Source: Providencia alcalifaciens (GTDB lineage: Bacteria; Pseudomonadota; Gammaproteobacteria; Enterobacterales; Enterobacteriaceae). Taken from it: DNA of 64,000 nt. Made by a program: the position numbers and the translations under genes. The notes beneath the pieces are model-generated. The model was not told the DNA's origin. It did no database searches and saw only the letters and a list, made by a program, of their open reading frames with translations. Below, one piece after another: positions 1 to 8,931 of this stretch (within the stretch, counting starts at the first letter, position 1; every line of letters begins with the position of its first letter). The stretch is taken from contig JAOQNJ010000001.1 of assembly GCA_025961275.1 (NCBI GenBank), positions 4,051,353 to 4,115,352 on the forward strand, written 5' to 3'.

Positions 1-1
1 G

Positions 2-925
2 GTATCACGTCGCTTAGCGCAAAATATGGGAGGGGATATTCAGGTTGAAAGCGAAATTGGCAAAGGCTCAACCTTTACTCTTTCTATCATAGCGCCTGTT
101 GTTGAGAAAGAAATTATCGATTCGCAAGAAAGTGAAGATGATTATCCGTTACCCGCTTTGCATATTTTACTTGTGGAAGATATTGAGCTGAATGTAGTTG
201 TTGCGCGCTCAGTACTCGAAAACTTAGGTAACTCCGTCGATGTTGCGATGAATGGCGAAGATGCTTTATCGATGTTTACACCCGGAGAATACGATTTAGT
301 TTTACTGGATATCCAACTTCCCGATATGACGGGAATGGATATTGCTCGTGCGTTGAATAAGCGTTATCACAAAAACGATTTACCACCATTGATAGCACTC
401 ACCGCAAATGTATTGAAGGATAAAAAAGAGTATTTCGATGCTGGAATGGATGATGTACTGAGTAAGCCTTTATCCGTTTCTGCGCTGACACAAGTGATTG
501 AGCAATATTGGGGTGAGAATACGGATGAACAGGTTCAGGAGCGCGCTGAGAACGTTTCCACTGATACGAATGAGTCGGTGTTAGATTGTGACATGTTAGA
601 GCAGTACCTTGAGCTCGTGGGGCCTAAATTAATTTATGATGGTCTTGAAGTTTTTGAAAAAATGTTACCAGGTTATCTTGCTATTCTTGATTCGAATATG
701 GTGGCAAAAGATCAGAAGGGTATTGTTGAGGAAGGCCATAAAATTAAAGGTGCGGCGGGTTCTATCGGGTTGAAAAATCTGCAAAGAATTGCACAACAAA
801 TACAATCGCCAGAACTACCTGCTTGGTGGGACAATGTTCAAGAATGGGTTGATGAGTTAAAGCAAGATTGGAAGTCAGATATAGAAAGTTTGAGAAACTA
901 TGTTGATGTACGTACCAAAAAATAA
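2..925 (+). CDS. arcB: ArcB, hybrid sensor kinase of the Arc redox system (C-terminal part)
   Basis: The reading frame is already open at base 2, so the gene begins before the window. Visible in order are the end of the HATPase domain (GKGSTF), a receiver domain whose phosphoacceptor Asp is encoded at 308-310 (LLDIQLPD) with the conserved Lys in SKPLS, and a C-terminal HPt domain with the phosphotransfer His in EEGHKIKGAAGS. In this family phosphate passes from the kinase through receiver and HPt to the response regulator ArcA when respiration slows. The elbB-mtgA order downstream is the usual enterobacterial one. The sensor and kinase halves cannot be judged from this window. Confidence 0.95.
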   Translation, partial: VSRRLAQNMGGDIQVESEIGKGSTFTLSIIAPVVEKEIIDSQESEDDYPLPALHILLVEDIELNVVVARSVLENLGNSVDVAMNGEDALSMFTPGEYDLVLLDIQLPDMTGMDIARALNKRYHKNDLPPLIALTANVLKDKKEYFDAGMDDVLSKPLSVSALTQVIEQYWGENTDEQVQERAENVSTDTNESVLDCDMLEQYLELVGPKLIYDGLEVFEKMLPGYLAILDSNMVAKDQKGIVEEGHKIKGAAGSIGLKNLQRIAQQIQSPELPAWWDNVQEWVDELKQDWKSDIESLRNYVDVRTKK

Positions 926-943
926 CCCCAACCGAAGTTGGGG
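926..943. terminator. Stem-loop after arcB, terminator-like on the minus strand
   Basis: A 7-bp CCCCAAC/GTTGGGG stem begins right after the arcB stop. On the plus strand no T run follows it. On the minus strand the loop is UUCG and the stem is followed by TTATTTTTT, which is a good intrinsic terminator facing arcB. It may stop antisense transcription into arcB or be a weak bidirectional end. Confidence 0.5.
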
Positions 944-1158
944 TGCGCGAATACTGCGCCAACACCAGGGAAATCATTGATCCACCTATAGTTTTTTCGT
1001 GGGGCAGACCTTTTAAATCTATTTACTGCTTAAGAGCTTAACACCAAGATACCAAATATTAGCGTTTTTGTTACAAGATTCATTAAAATCTGTGATGAAG
1101 ATTGATGTTTATTCTCTTTTAGCTGTTGAGATACAATTTACTACAAATGGAGCCAGAT

Positions 1159-1812
1159 ATGAAATCAATTGCGGTTATTTTGAGTGGATGTGGTGTTTTT
1201 GATGGAAGTGAGATTCATGAGTCAGTATTAACTATGCTTGCTTTAAGTAAAAATAATGCTGAAGTTCATTTTTTTGCGCCTGATGAAAATCAACTGACTG
1301 TTATTAATCATATTACAGGCGAAAATAAAAAAGAAAATCGTAATCAAATGGAAGAGGCGGCACGTATTTCACGTGGTAAAATAGCGCCTTTGTCCTCTGC
1401 GGATGCCAATAAGCTAGATGCTCTCATAATTCCAGGCGGTTTCGGTGCTGCAAAGAATTTATGTAATTTTGCAGTGAAAGGAAGTGACTGTGAAATTAAT
1501 AAGGAACTATTAAGTTTAGTCCGAAAAATGCATGAGCAAAAAAAACCACTAGGGCTGATGTGTATTGCCCCTGTCATGCTGCCTAAAATGTTGAATACAT
1601 CAGTTGAATTAACAATTGGTAATGATAAAGAAACAATCATTCAAATTGAAAAAATGGGCGGTAAGCATATTCCCTGTTCTGTCGACAATATAGTAGTTGA
1701 TCATACTAATAAAGTTGTGACAACTCCGGCATATATGCTGGCTCAATCTATTTCTGATGCTGAGGTCGGTATTAATAAGCTTGTTGAGAAAGTATTAGAA
1801 ATGGCTAATTAG
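1159..1812 (+). CDS. elbB: ElbB, glyoxalase-like DJ-1/PfpI superfamily protein
   Basis: A 217-residue protein, the same length as E. coli ElbB. It has the DJ-1/PfpI fold signature with the nucleophile-elbow Cys in GLMCIAP and the glycine-rich [12 protein letters not shown] loop. The family is related to glyoxalase III enzymes; a role near isoprenoid metabolism comes only from E. coli lycopene screens, so the physiological substrate is unknown. I chose the ATG at 1159 because GGAG lies 6 bases upstream and the protein then starts [10 protein letters not shown] like its relatives; the frame could be opened 11 codons earlier, but without support. mtgA follows after 4 bases, so the two are probably one operon. 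Confidence 0.93.
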   Translation: MKSIAVILSGCGVFDGSEIHESVLTMLALSKNNAEVHFFAPDENQLTVINHITGENKKENRNQMEEAARISRGKIAPLSSADANKLDALIIPGGFGAAKNLCNFAVKGSDCEINKELLSLVRKMHEQKKPLGLMCIAPVMLPKMLNTSVELTIGNDKETIIQIEKMGGKHIPCSVDNIVVDHTNKVVTTPAYMLAQSISDAEVGINKLVEKVLEMAN

Positions 1813-1816
1813 TGGA

Positions 1817-2542
1817 ATGAGAATCGTGTTATATCGAGCATGGCATTGGTTAAAAAAAGTTTTACTTTTGTTAATCGCTTTTTGGTTTTGTACTGTGATT
1901 ACGTTTAAATACGTACCAGTGCCATTTTCCGCTGTCATGGTTGAGAGGCAGCTATCAGCTTGGATAGACTTAAATTTTTCTTATGTGTCACATTCTGAAT
2001 GGGTGGACGAAAATCACATTTCTCCTTACCTATACTTGGCTGTAATCGCAGCGGAGGATCAAAATTTTCCACATCATTGGGGTTTTGATATTGATGCAAT
2101 TGAAAGCGCTTTGAAACATAATTCGTCTAAAAAAAACACAGTTAGAGGGGCGTCAACGATCTCCCAACAAACAGTTAAAAACTTATGGTTATGGGATAGT
2201 CGAAGTTGGTTTAGAAAGGGGATTGAAACAGCTATGACCCCAGTTATGGAGATTATGTGGTCAAAAACAAGAATTATTACTGTTTATTTGAATATAGTTG
2301 AGTTCGGTGATGGGGTTTTTGGGGTTGAAGAGGCATCAAAACAATTCTTTAAAAAGTCTGCAAATCAACTCACTATGGAAGAAGCTGCTCTATTAGCAGC
2401 CGTTCTACCTAATCCACATAGATTTAAGGTTAAATCACCTTCTTCTTATGTCTTAAAAAGACAGGCTTGGATCCTTCATCAGATGAACCTTTTGGGTGGT
2501 AAGAATTATCTGAAAAACAATCATATTGATCCAACAAAATAA
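1817..2542 (+). CDS. mtgA: MtgA, monofunctional peptidoglycan glycosyltransferase
   Basis: A 241-residue GT51 enzyme that polymerises lipid II into glycan strands at the outer face of the inner membrane. One hydrophobic anchor (about residues 13-31) precedes the catalytic domain. Family motifs are clear: [10 protein letters not shown] with the catalytic Glu near residue 80, [16 protein letters not shown], and the [13 protein letters not shown] segment. There is no transpeptidase domain, which is what separates MtgA from class A PBPs. It starts 4 bases after the elbB stop and is followed by a bidirectional terminator. Complete and of normal length. Confidence 0.96.
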   Translation: MRIVLYRAWHWLKKVLLLLIAFWFCTVITFKYVPVPFSAVMVERQLSAWIDLNFSYVSHSEWVDENHISPYLYLAVIAAEDQNFPHHWGFDIDAIESALKHNSSKKNTVRGASTISQQTVKNLWLWDSRSWFRKGIETAMTPVMEIMWSKTRIITVYLNIVEFGDGVFGVEEASKQFFKKSANQLTMEEAALLAAVLPNPHRFKVKSPSSYVLKRQAWILHQMNLLGGKNYLKNNHIDPTK

Positions 2543-2580
2543 AAAAGCCATGAATTTTCACTCAAGGCTTTTATTTTTAT
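2543..2580. terminator. Bidirectional terminator between mtgA and dolP
   Basis: AAAAAAGCC and GGCTTTTATTTTTAT form a stem, with an inner TGA/TCA pairing, between two convergent genes. An A tract on the left and a T tract on the right allow it to serve both strands. Confidence 0.75.
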
Positions 2581-2605
2581 AGCGATATTATATTATTGTT
2601 TATTA

Positions 2606-3181
2606 TTAATTGAGATAGGTGAAAGCAGTTGTAACACGACGAACACCGTCAGTTTCACTGGCAATTTTCGCCGCAGCATCACCTTCTTGTTTTGTTAGTA
2701 CACCCAACAAGAAGACCTCGCCATTTTCAGTAATCACTTTCACGTTTGAGGATTTCACGGTATCGCTAGTGAGGATCTTAGATTTAATCTTGGTTGTTAA
2801 CCAAGTATCTTTTGATGCAGTCCCTAAATCTACAGGCTCACCCTGACGTACTTCATTATACACAGCACTGGTACCATCAACTTTCGCAGCTATCTGCTTT
2901 GCACGTTCAGCCCATGATAGGTCAGGGCTTTGGCCTGAAAGCAAAACATTACCTTTATAGGCAGTTGCGATAATACGTGCTTTACCAGTGATATCTTTAT
3001 CTTTATTGAGCTCGCCGCTAACCCGAGCCTCTAACGTGCCATCATCAACTTGCTGGCCGACAGAACGTGGATCAGTTGCACTCTTAGTCGCAATAGCAGC
3101 AGAACCGACAACGGCAGCGCCGATACAGCCTTGTAGCATTGTCATACTTAATAATATGGCAGCTAGTGGGAGTAATCGCAT
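2606..3181 (-). CDS. dolP: DolP (YraP), dual BON-domain outer-membrane lipoprotein
   Basis: A 191-residue lipoprotein with a lipobox (LQGC, Cys19) followed by two BON domains, roughly residues 45-115 and 120-190, the standard layout and length of E. coli DolP. The family binds anionic phospholipid at the inner leaflet of the outer membrane and supports BAM function and envelope integrity. The ATG has AAGGAG upstream. diaA ends 9 bases before it on the same strand, so diaA-dolP are transcribed together, as in other enterobacteria. Confidence 0.95.
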   Translation of the reverse strand: MRLLPLAAILLSMTMLQGCIGAAVVGSAAIATKSATDPRSVGQQVDDGTLEARVSGELNKDKDITGKARIIATAYKGNVLLSGQSPDLSWAERAKQIAAKVDGTSAVYNEVRQGEPVDLGTASKDTWLTTKIKSKILTSDTVKSSNVKVITENGEVFLLGVLTKQEGDAAAKIASETDGVRRVTTAFTYLN

Positions 3182-3190
3182 TTTTGCTCC

Positions 3191-3781
3191 TTAATCATCC
3201 TGATGTGGGAAAAGTGTATTATCAATGAGGTCACAGAGACAATTCACTGTAAGAAGGTGAACTTCCTGAATTCTGACACTGCGCTGAGAAGGGATGCGAA
3301 TTTCAACATCTTGCGGACCTAACAGACCCGCAAGTTCCCCTCCATCATAGCCTGTCAATGCTACAATCGTCATATCACGTGTTACTGCAGCTTCAACAGC
3401 CTTGATAATATCACTGCTATTACCATGTGTTGAGATAGCCAGCAAAACATCACCATGCTGACCCAATGCTCTTACCTGTTTAGCATATACTTCTGCAGGT
3501 TGTTTACTACTGGAAATTGCGGTTAAAATTGCATTGTCCGTATTAAGAGCGAGTGCAGGAAGGCTTGGACGTTCAGTTTCAAATCGATGGATCATACTAG
3601 TTGCAAAGCGTTGTGCTGTTGCAGCAGAGGCTCCATTACCACAGCACAAAATTTTGTTGCCGTTGAGCAGTGATTGAACCATCATCATTGCTGCACGTGA
3701 TATCGCATCTGGCAGAGCTTCTGCTGCTGCTATCTGAGTTTGAATACTCTCTGTAAAACAGACTTTAATTCTATCCAGCAC
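3191..3781 (-). CDS. diaA: DiaA, DnaA-initiator-associating SIS-domain protein
   Basis: A 196-residue SIS-fold protein, identical in length to E. coli DiaA and very close in sequence ([39 protein letters not shown] at the C terminus). In E. coli its tetramer binds DnaA and promotes timely initiation at oriC. The start is GTG, with AGGA 10 bases upstream; alignment with the family supports this codon. It lies between yraN and dolP in the conserved cluster. Confidence 0.95.
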   Translation of the reverse strand: MLDRIKVCFTESIQTQIAAAEALPDAISRAAMMMVQSLLNGNKILCCGNGASAATAQRFATSMIHRFETERPSLPALALNTDNAILTAISSSKQPAEVYAKQVRALGQHGDVLLAISTHGNSSDIIKAVEAAVTRDMTIVALTGYDGGELAGLLGPQDVEIRIPSQRSVRIQEVHLLTVNCLCDLIDNTLFPHQDD

Positions 3782-3801
3782 TTGCTTATTTTCCTGTGAA
3801 A

Positions 3802-4185
3802 TTAACCAACATGTTCACTATCGTTAAAGGCATTTTGTATCCATTCAAACTGATTTTCAGTAATTGCACAGATATCAAAGCGACAAGCGGTAGTTTCGAA
3901 GCTTTCTTGTTTCTCGGCAAGCCAATATTTAGCGGCTGCGATAAGTTTTCTTCGCTTGCACCGATCTATCGATAACAGTGCACCACCATACTGCTTGTCT
4001 TGACGAAAACGCACTTCAACAAATACCCAACCAGTATCATCGCGCATGATAAGATCAATTTCACCATGGCGGTTTCTGGCATTACATTCAATGAATGTTA
4101 ACCCCTGTTGTTGCAGGAATGCCAGTACTTGATTTTCATAGTACCGGCCAGTTAACCATTTTAATGTTTTTTTGAGAGGTTGCAT
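3802..4185 (-). CDS. yraN: YraN, UPF0102 nuclease-like protein
   Basis: A 127-residue protein of the UPF0102 family, which has a restriction-endonuclease-like fold. The conserved core is present: [14 protein letters not shown] followed by VFVEVRFR, i.e. the E-x-D and E-x-K/R-like positions of a PD-(D/E)XK site. Its function in the cell is unsettled; a role in DNA processing has been suggested for relatives. It sits between lpoA and diaA on the same strand, as in E. coli. Confidence 0.92.
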   Translation of the reverse strand: MQPLKKTLKWLTGRYYENQVLAFLQQQGLTFIECNARNRHGEIDLIMRDDTGWVFVEVRFRQDKQYGGALLSIDRCKRRKLIAAAKYWLAEKQESFETTACRFDICAITENQFEWIQNAFNDSEHVG

Positions 4186-4235
4186 GACGTCCTTGTCTGA
4201 AAAAATTTGGCAATCACCCTAATTGCGCAGCAACA

Positions 4236-5984
4236 TTATTTGGCCAAATTGACTTGCCCTTTACTGAATTGCAACCAAGGGAGATCACGATAAACAACAC
4301 AGTTTTCTTTTACGCTTAAGGTGCCTGATGCTCCTTGCAGATGGAATTGTGAATTTTGCTGTAATTGGTCATAGTTATTTGCCAGTGACCAAGCATCAAT
4401 ACCTAAAGCATACAGGCGGAACAGTGAATAGTCATTGTTCAGTTTTTGCTGAGCTTGTTTTCGCAAATTATTGTTTGCACCCGCTAGCAATGGAATATCA
4501 CTGAATTTAACGCCGTCCATTTCAAAACGATAATCAGCGCCACTTCCTGCTTGGTTGCTACGAGAGCTTGCATACAGAGCTGGGCGTTGCTTGGTACTTA
4601 TTGCCATTTCAATCATCGGTTTTAGGAGTGTTAACTCATCCTGAGTCGCAACAATATATACCGCATCGATAGCGCCTGAGGATGTTACTTCAGGCTGAGG
4701 CTGAGAAATAGCAGGGTAATTTTGTTCATTAACCGATTTGTCTATGCCAGTTGTATTCACAATAACAGGCGTACCCGTCATATTAATGCCGACACCACGG
4801 TTAATAGATTCTTTCAATGATGGGATAGAACCAAAAGATTGCTTCAGTACAGTTGAGCCACCTTTAGATTGCCATTCTTCGGCAAATGCTTTAGCCACTC
4901 GTTCACCAAAGTCATTAGATGGAACTAAGATTAGTGGTACTTGTTTGCCATCAGCTATCATGTGTGCTGCGGCATTTTTCGCTTCATCTTCAGGAGATAA
5001 TGAAAAATAGCATAAATTAGGACGAGGCTGTAATTTGTCTGCGTCTAATTCATTCAGAGCAAGAATGCTTAATGGTGAACTTGTCTGTGCAATAGTTTGT
5101 ACATCTGTTTTAAGCAATGGGCCGACGACTAAATTGAACCCTTCGCTTTGTGCTTGTTGCAGTAGCTGAGAGATCTGTTTACCTGTCGTATCAAATACTT
5201 TGACGGCCTGTGTATTGGTGGGCACAGTGGCGATGCTTAAGGATGAATTAACTACTTCTACATCATTGGTTGCTGGGCTATTGCCTGTAGTAGCGGCAAC
5301 TTCAGCATAAATTTGCTCTAAAACATCATCGCTCTTGCTTTGTTCTGGTGTCGATTCTGTTGCTACCTGAGAAGTTGATGCTTGTGGTAAGCCTTTTTGC
5401 GCATCTATAAAGCCTTGCATAATGGCTTCGCCAAATACTTTACCTTGCCCACTCATTGGTAGGAATAGCGCAATTTTCGGGCTTTTTCCTACAGGTGGTA
5501 GCATTGATTGAATGAGTTGATTAGGTGGTGTTTGCACTGCAGGATTATTCGGATAGCGAATTTTCCAATCCTCAATACCTGCGCGCAGGGTGTCGGGATC
5601 ATCTCGATTATTGAGATAAATATCGAGAAGGTCTACCCAACCCGCTAACGTATTTTCCTCAGCGCCAATTCCTTGAACCTGATCAGGTGTCATCTGTGTT
5701 AACATCTGCCATATGCCATCAATATTTGCTTGATGTGCGGCTTGTTCTGTTAACAGAGGCTCTTGGCTAATATAAGCACGTAGGACCTCAATGGAAGGCT
5801 TACCCTGTGCGGAATCAATGATAGACTGATAACGACTCGCTTCAGCGCTAATTTGTTCAGGCGTTGCTGGGGTTGTCGGTGCTTGGTTATCCCCAGTAAG
5901 TTGACAGCCAGATAATGCTAAAGCAGATAGCATTGCTGTGCAGATTAACCCTTTTTTTACATGCAAAAAAATTGAAGGACGCAT
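4236..5984 (-). CDS. lpoA: LpoA, outer-membrane lipoprotein activator of PBP1A
   Basis: A 582-residue lipoprotein with signal peptide and lipobox (LSGC, Cys27), an N-terminal TPR-like region (about 45-160) and a C-terminal periplasmic-binding-protein-like domain starting near KIALFLPMSGQGKVFGEAI. LpoA reaches through the periplasm and stimulates PBP1A. It is about 95 residues shorter than E. coli LpoA; the low-complexity Thr/Ser/Pro stretch near residues 195-255 lies where length varies, so this looks natural. Divergent from rsmI, first gene of the lpoA-yraN-diaA-dolP run. Confidence 0.93.
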   Translation of the reverse strand: MRPSIFLHVKKGLICTAMLSALALSGCQLTGDNQAPTTPATPEQISAEASRYQSIIDSAQGKPSIEVLRAYISQEPLLTEQAAHQANIDGIWQMLTQMTPDQVQGIGAEENTLAGWVDLLDIYLNNRDDPDTLRAGIEDWKIRYPNNPAVQTPPNQLIQSMLPPVGKSPKIALFLPMSGQGKVFGEAIMQGFIDAQKGLPQASTSQVATESTPEQSKSDDVLEQIYAEVAATTGNSPATNDVEVVNSSLSIATVPTNTQAVKVFDTTGKQISQLLQQAQSEGFNLVVGPLLKTDVQTIAQTSSPLSILALNELDADKLQPRPNLCYFSLSPEDEAKNAAAHMIADGKQVPLILVPSNDFGERVAKAFAEEWQSKGGSTVLKQSFGSIPSLKESINRGVGINMTGTPVIVNTTGIDKSVNEQNYPAISQPQPEVTSSGAIDAVYIVATQDELTLLKPMIEMAISTKQRPALYASSRSNQAGSGADYRFEMDGVKFSDIPLLAGANNNLRKQAQQKLNNDYSLFRLYALGIDAWSLANNYDQLQQNSQFHLQGASGTLSVKENCVVYRDLPWLQFSKGQVNLAK

Positions 5985-6044
5985 ACTGTATCCAGTGGTG
6001 TATTTTCAGTTGCTTAATTTTAAACTGGCTATTCGGATGAAACA

Positions 6045-6905
6045 ATGAATCAACCTAATCAAGCAGTGGTTATGGCATCCACGCTGTATATTGTGCCGAC
6101 CCCTATCGGTAATATGGGCGATATCACGCAACGTGCGTTGGATGTTCTTAAACATGTTGACCTTGTCGCTGCAGAAGACACACGGCATTCAGGAATGCTG
6201 TTGCAGAATTTTGCGATTAATGCGCGTATGTTTGCCTTGCATGACCATAATGAGCAGCAGAAGGCAGATCAGTTAATTAGCAGACTTCAACAGGGCGATA
6301 GTATCGCATTAGTTTCCGATGCAGGTACACCTTTAATTAACGATCCTGGTTATTATTTAGTCACTCGTTGTCGTGAAGCAGGTATTCGCGTTATCCCACT
6401 ACCAGGCGCTTGTGCAGCCATTACCGCGCTGAGTGCAGCGGGTTTACCATCGGATCGCTTTTGCTACGAAGGCTTTTTACCGGCCAAAACAAAAGGCCGT
6501 AAAGATGTTTTAAAAGCACTTGAACAAGAAACTCGCACACTCATTTTTTACGAATCAACACATCGACTACTCGATAGTTTAGCAGACATGGTTGAAGTGT
6601 GGGGACCAGAGCGTCATGTCGTTCTCGCTCGTGAAATAACAAAGACTTGGGAATCGATAGAAGGGCGACCTGTCGGAAAGTTATTGGCGTGGGTAAAAGA
6701 AGATGAAAATCGCCATCGCGGTGAAATGGTCCTAATCGTTGAAGGTTATAAAGCCAATCAAGATGAAGATGAAATCTCCCCTGATGTCATTAGAACATTG
6801 AATTTATTACAGCAAGAATTACCGCCAAAAAAAGCAGCGGCGATTACGGCTGAAATATACGGCTTAAAGAAAAATAGGCTGTATAAGTTGATGCTTGAGC
6901 AATAA
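6045..6905 (+). CDS. rsmI: RsmI, 16S rRNA C1402 2'-O-methyltransferase
   Basis: A 286-residue SAM-dependent methyltransferase of the tetrapyrrole-methylase fold, the same length as E. coli RsmI (YraL). Signatures include [19 protein letters not shown] near the N terminus, [23 protein letters not shown] and [20 protein letters not shown]. It methylates the ribose of C1402 in 16S rRNA, near the P site. Divergently transcribed from lpoA with a short shared promoter region (5985-6044). Confidence 0.96.
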   Translation: MNQPNQAVVMASTLYIVPTPIGNMGDITQRALDVLKHVDLVAAEDTRHSGMLLQNFAINARMFALHDHNEQQKADQLISRLQQGDSIALVSDAGTPLINDPGYYLVTRCREAGIRVIPLPGACAAITALSAAGLPSDRFCYEGFLPAKTKGRKDVLKALEQETRTLIFYESTHRLLDSLADMVEVWGPERHVVLAREITKTWESIEGRPVGKLLAWVKEDENRHRGEMVLIVEGYKANQDEDEISPDVIRTLNLLQQELPPKKAAAITAEIYGLKKNRLYKLMLEQ

Positions 6906-6908
6906 AAA

Positions 6909-6964
6909 GTCGATGATTCGAGTTGCTTGAGTGCGGTATTTGCTCATCGACTCGGATCATCGAC
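6909..6964. repeat. Long inverted repeat downstream of rsmI
   Basis: GTCGATGAT and ATCATCGAC form a perfect 9-bp outer stem, continued by CGAGT/ACTCG inside after a one-base mismatch. There is no T run, so it is not a classical intrinsic terminator. It lies just after the rsmI stop and before the rnpB promoter. Confidence 0.55.
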
Positions 6965-7035
6965 GTTTACTAATACTCATCAGGCTATCTTCCCCCGCAT
7001 CGACAAGTAATTCGCATTTTTTAGCGAATAAAGCC

Positions 7036-7064
7036 TATACAAAACAGGGCAAAGTGCCTATAAT
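7036..7064 (+). promoter_or_regulatory. Promoter of rnpB
   Basis: A perfect TATAAT at 7059-7064 lies 7 bases before the inferred RNA start. TATACA at 7036-7041, 17 bases upstream, fits as a -35 box. A GC-rich discriminator (CCGCGG) follows, as is usual for growth-rate-controlled stable RNA genes. Confidence 0.7.
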
Positions 7065-7071
7065 CCGCGGC

Positions 7072-7446
<375 letters not shown>

Positions 7447-7453
7447 TTTTCGC

Positions 7454-7566
7454 CATACTTCAAGTTGTGTCCGCGTTGGCTTCACTCTGCCACCCTAGTC
7501 ACATACTTGTGTATGCTCCTAGGGATGTCCTCGCTTTGCCGCCTTGCCACAACTCGAATTATTTAG
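7454..7566. repeat. MITE-like intergenic repeat, copy 1
   Basis: About 113 bp with imperfect terminal inverted repeats (CATACTTCAAGTTGTG at the left, complement of AATTCGAGTTGTGG at the right) and an internal TAGTCACATACTTGTGTATG segment that resembles the element at 23362-23470. No coding capacity. Elements with ACTTCAAGTTG ends are common between genes in Enterobacterales; I recall the family but give no formal name. Confidence 0.65.
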
Positions 7567-7734
7567 AAAAAATCCCAACTCAATAAAACACTCCAAAACT
7601 CGAATTATTTAGAAAAAATCCCAATTCAATGCAATATCTCACAACTCTAATTGTTTATAAAAAATCTCAACGTAATGCAATATTTAATAACTCGAATTAT
7701 TTAGAAAAAAACCTAACTTATTGAAATAGTGAAA
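7551..7734. repeat. Four tandem 46-bp repeats downstream of rnpB
   Basis: Units begin at 7551, 7597, 7643 and 7689, exactly 46 bp apart. Each starts AACTCGAATTATTTAGAAAA or a close variant (third copy AACTCTAATTGTTTATAAAA) and continues into a more variable CAATGCAATA-like half. The first unit coincides with the right end of the MITE-like repeat, so the array looks like a tandem amplification of the MITE terminus. No gene lies inside. Confidence 0.85.
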
Positions 7735-7972
7735 TGACCCCATAAAGTTGGACGTATTTAGTTAAGCGGCTTGTAAGACCTGATTTCGATATTCTACTGA
7801 AGTCATGCCTTTTAATTTGATCTTAATCCGTTTGATGTTGTAGTCATTTATGTATCCTTTTTTTAATCAGTTCATCTGCATTTTTAAAACGGTGTCCATG
7901 ATACATTTCTGATTTTTGTAACGCTCAAAATTTTTCGGCAACTGCGTTATCTAAATAAATTATCTTTCCTTT
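7735..7972 (-). pseudogene. Remnant of an IS3-family transposase (3' end of orfB)
   Basis: Reading leftward, one frame gives DNAVAEKF, then after a stop KSEMYHGHRFKNADELI, and a second frame gives the C terminus NIKRIKIKLKGMTSVEYR and QVLQAA with its stop at 7762-7764. This is the end of an IS150/IS3-type transposase broken by stops and a frameshift; the first two Asp residues of the DDE triad are missing. TGACCCCATAAAGTTGGA at 7735-7752 looks like the element's outer end. No matching other end was seen, so the copy is truncated and old. Confidence 0.75.
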
Positions 7973-8097
7973 ATATACTTTGTCTCATGCTATTTTCATC
8001 TAACATAAATAAAACATGGAATAACATTTAACTTAAGGAGTGTGTGTGGGATTATACTTTATCTATTTTAGTTTTAAATGATAAAGGGAATACTCAG

Positions 8098-8576
8098 ATG
8101 GCGAATATTATCTATCTTAAGTTGCAAGGAAATAAGCAAGGTTTGATTTCTAGAGGGTGCTCGACGATGGACTCCATCGGGAATAAATTCCAAAATGGAC
8201 ATGAGGATGAAATATTAATACATGAGCTTTCTTCTAATTTATCTATGGACCAAAATGTCAGCTTCCAACCTATCGATATTAGAAAATCAATAGATAAAGC
8301 CTCTCCATTACTTTCACAGTCTTTAACATCAAATGAAATACTAACGTGTGATTTTTCTTTTTATAGAACGTCGATGAGTGGAGGATTAGAGCTGTATTAC
8401 AAAATAAAGTTAACAGAAGCATCAATTGTTAATATTCATTGCTTTTATCCTAACTCGATTACTCAAATCAAGCGCAGCCAGAAGAATCATTATCTATTCG
8501 ATTTAAATCTATTACTTGGGAACATGTCAAAGCGGGAACTAGCACATACAGTATATGGGATGAGAGGGTTTTTTAA
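8098..8576 (+). pseudogene. Orphan Hcp (type VI secretion tube/effector carrier), frameshifted
   Basis: Starts at the ATG at 8098 (AAAGGGA 9 bases upstream). The N-terminal part IIYLKLQGNKQGLIS, then FQPIDIRKSIDKASPLLSQ and CDFSFYRTSMSGGLELYYKIKL, is a clear Hcp1-family protein, the ring that stacks in the T6SS tube and can carry effectors. Near 8465 the similarity jumps to the neighbouring frame, which reads QAQPEESSSIRFKSITWEHV and GTSTYSIWDERVF and ends at TAA 8574-8576. Without a shift the first frame runs on into unrelated residues to 8625. This fits a single-base deletion (or sequencing error). No other T6SS genes are present, so it would be an orphan hcp islet. Confidence 0.72.
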
Positions 8577-8930
8577 ATGTTTTCTAGTGCAAAAGAAACG
8601 TTTGAATGGTACGCAAATGAATTAAGGAAAGTATCAGAGCAATCAGCGAGATATTTTCTTACTGATCCTTATTGTAAACAAGGATATCGATTTGAAATAT
8701 CTGAGGTTACAAGATTAATTAGAAATGATTTAGAAATAGCACTATATAATAATCAGGAAAGATTTAATAGGGTTGAAGGGGTTAGTAATATAGTTAGAGA
8801 GAATTTATTTTCTACAGGTAATTTATCTGAGGTAGGAAAATATATAGAAGAAATTAAATTTGAATATGAATCAGAAAAATTAGCATATTCTGAGCTAAGG
8901 AGAACGAATAAGTATGTTCTGCGCAACTAA
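8577..8930 (+). pseudogene. DUF4225-like putative T6SS cargo/effector gene, 5' part, cut by an IS
   Basis: The ATG at 8577 directly follows the hcp stop, and GAGAGG lies about 10 bases upstream inside the hcp end, so translation is probably coupled to hcp. The 117 codons (FSSAKETFEWYANELRKVSE, later FEYESEKLAYSELRRTNKYV) are mostly charged helix. The frame stops at 8928-8930, right at the left end of the inserted IS3-family element, and protein-like sequence resumes beyond the IS at 10131. I read both parts as one interrupted gene of the DUF4225 type, often found beside hcp in Proteus/Providencia; this name is from memory. Its activity is unknown. Confidence 0.6.
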
Positions 8931-8931
8931 A

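Noticed and set aside
5160-5400. Deletion damage in lpoA (about 95 residues shorter than in E. coli)
   Set aside because: The frame is intact and the shortfall lies in a low-complexity linker that varies in length between genera.
7551-7734. CRISPR array
   Set aside because: The units are directly adjacent 46-bp repeats with degenerate, not unique, spacers, and no cas genes are present.
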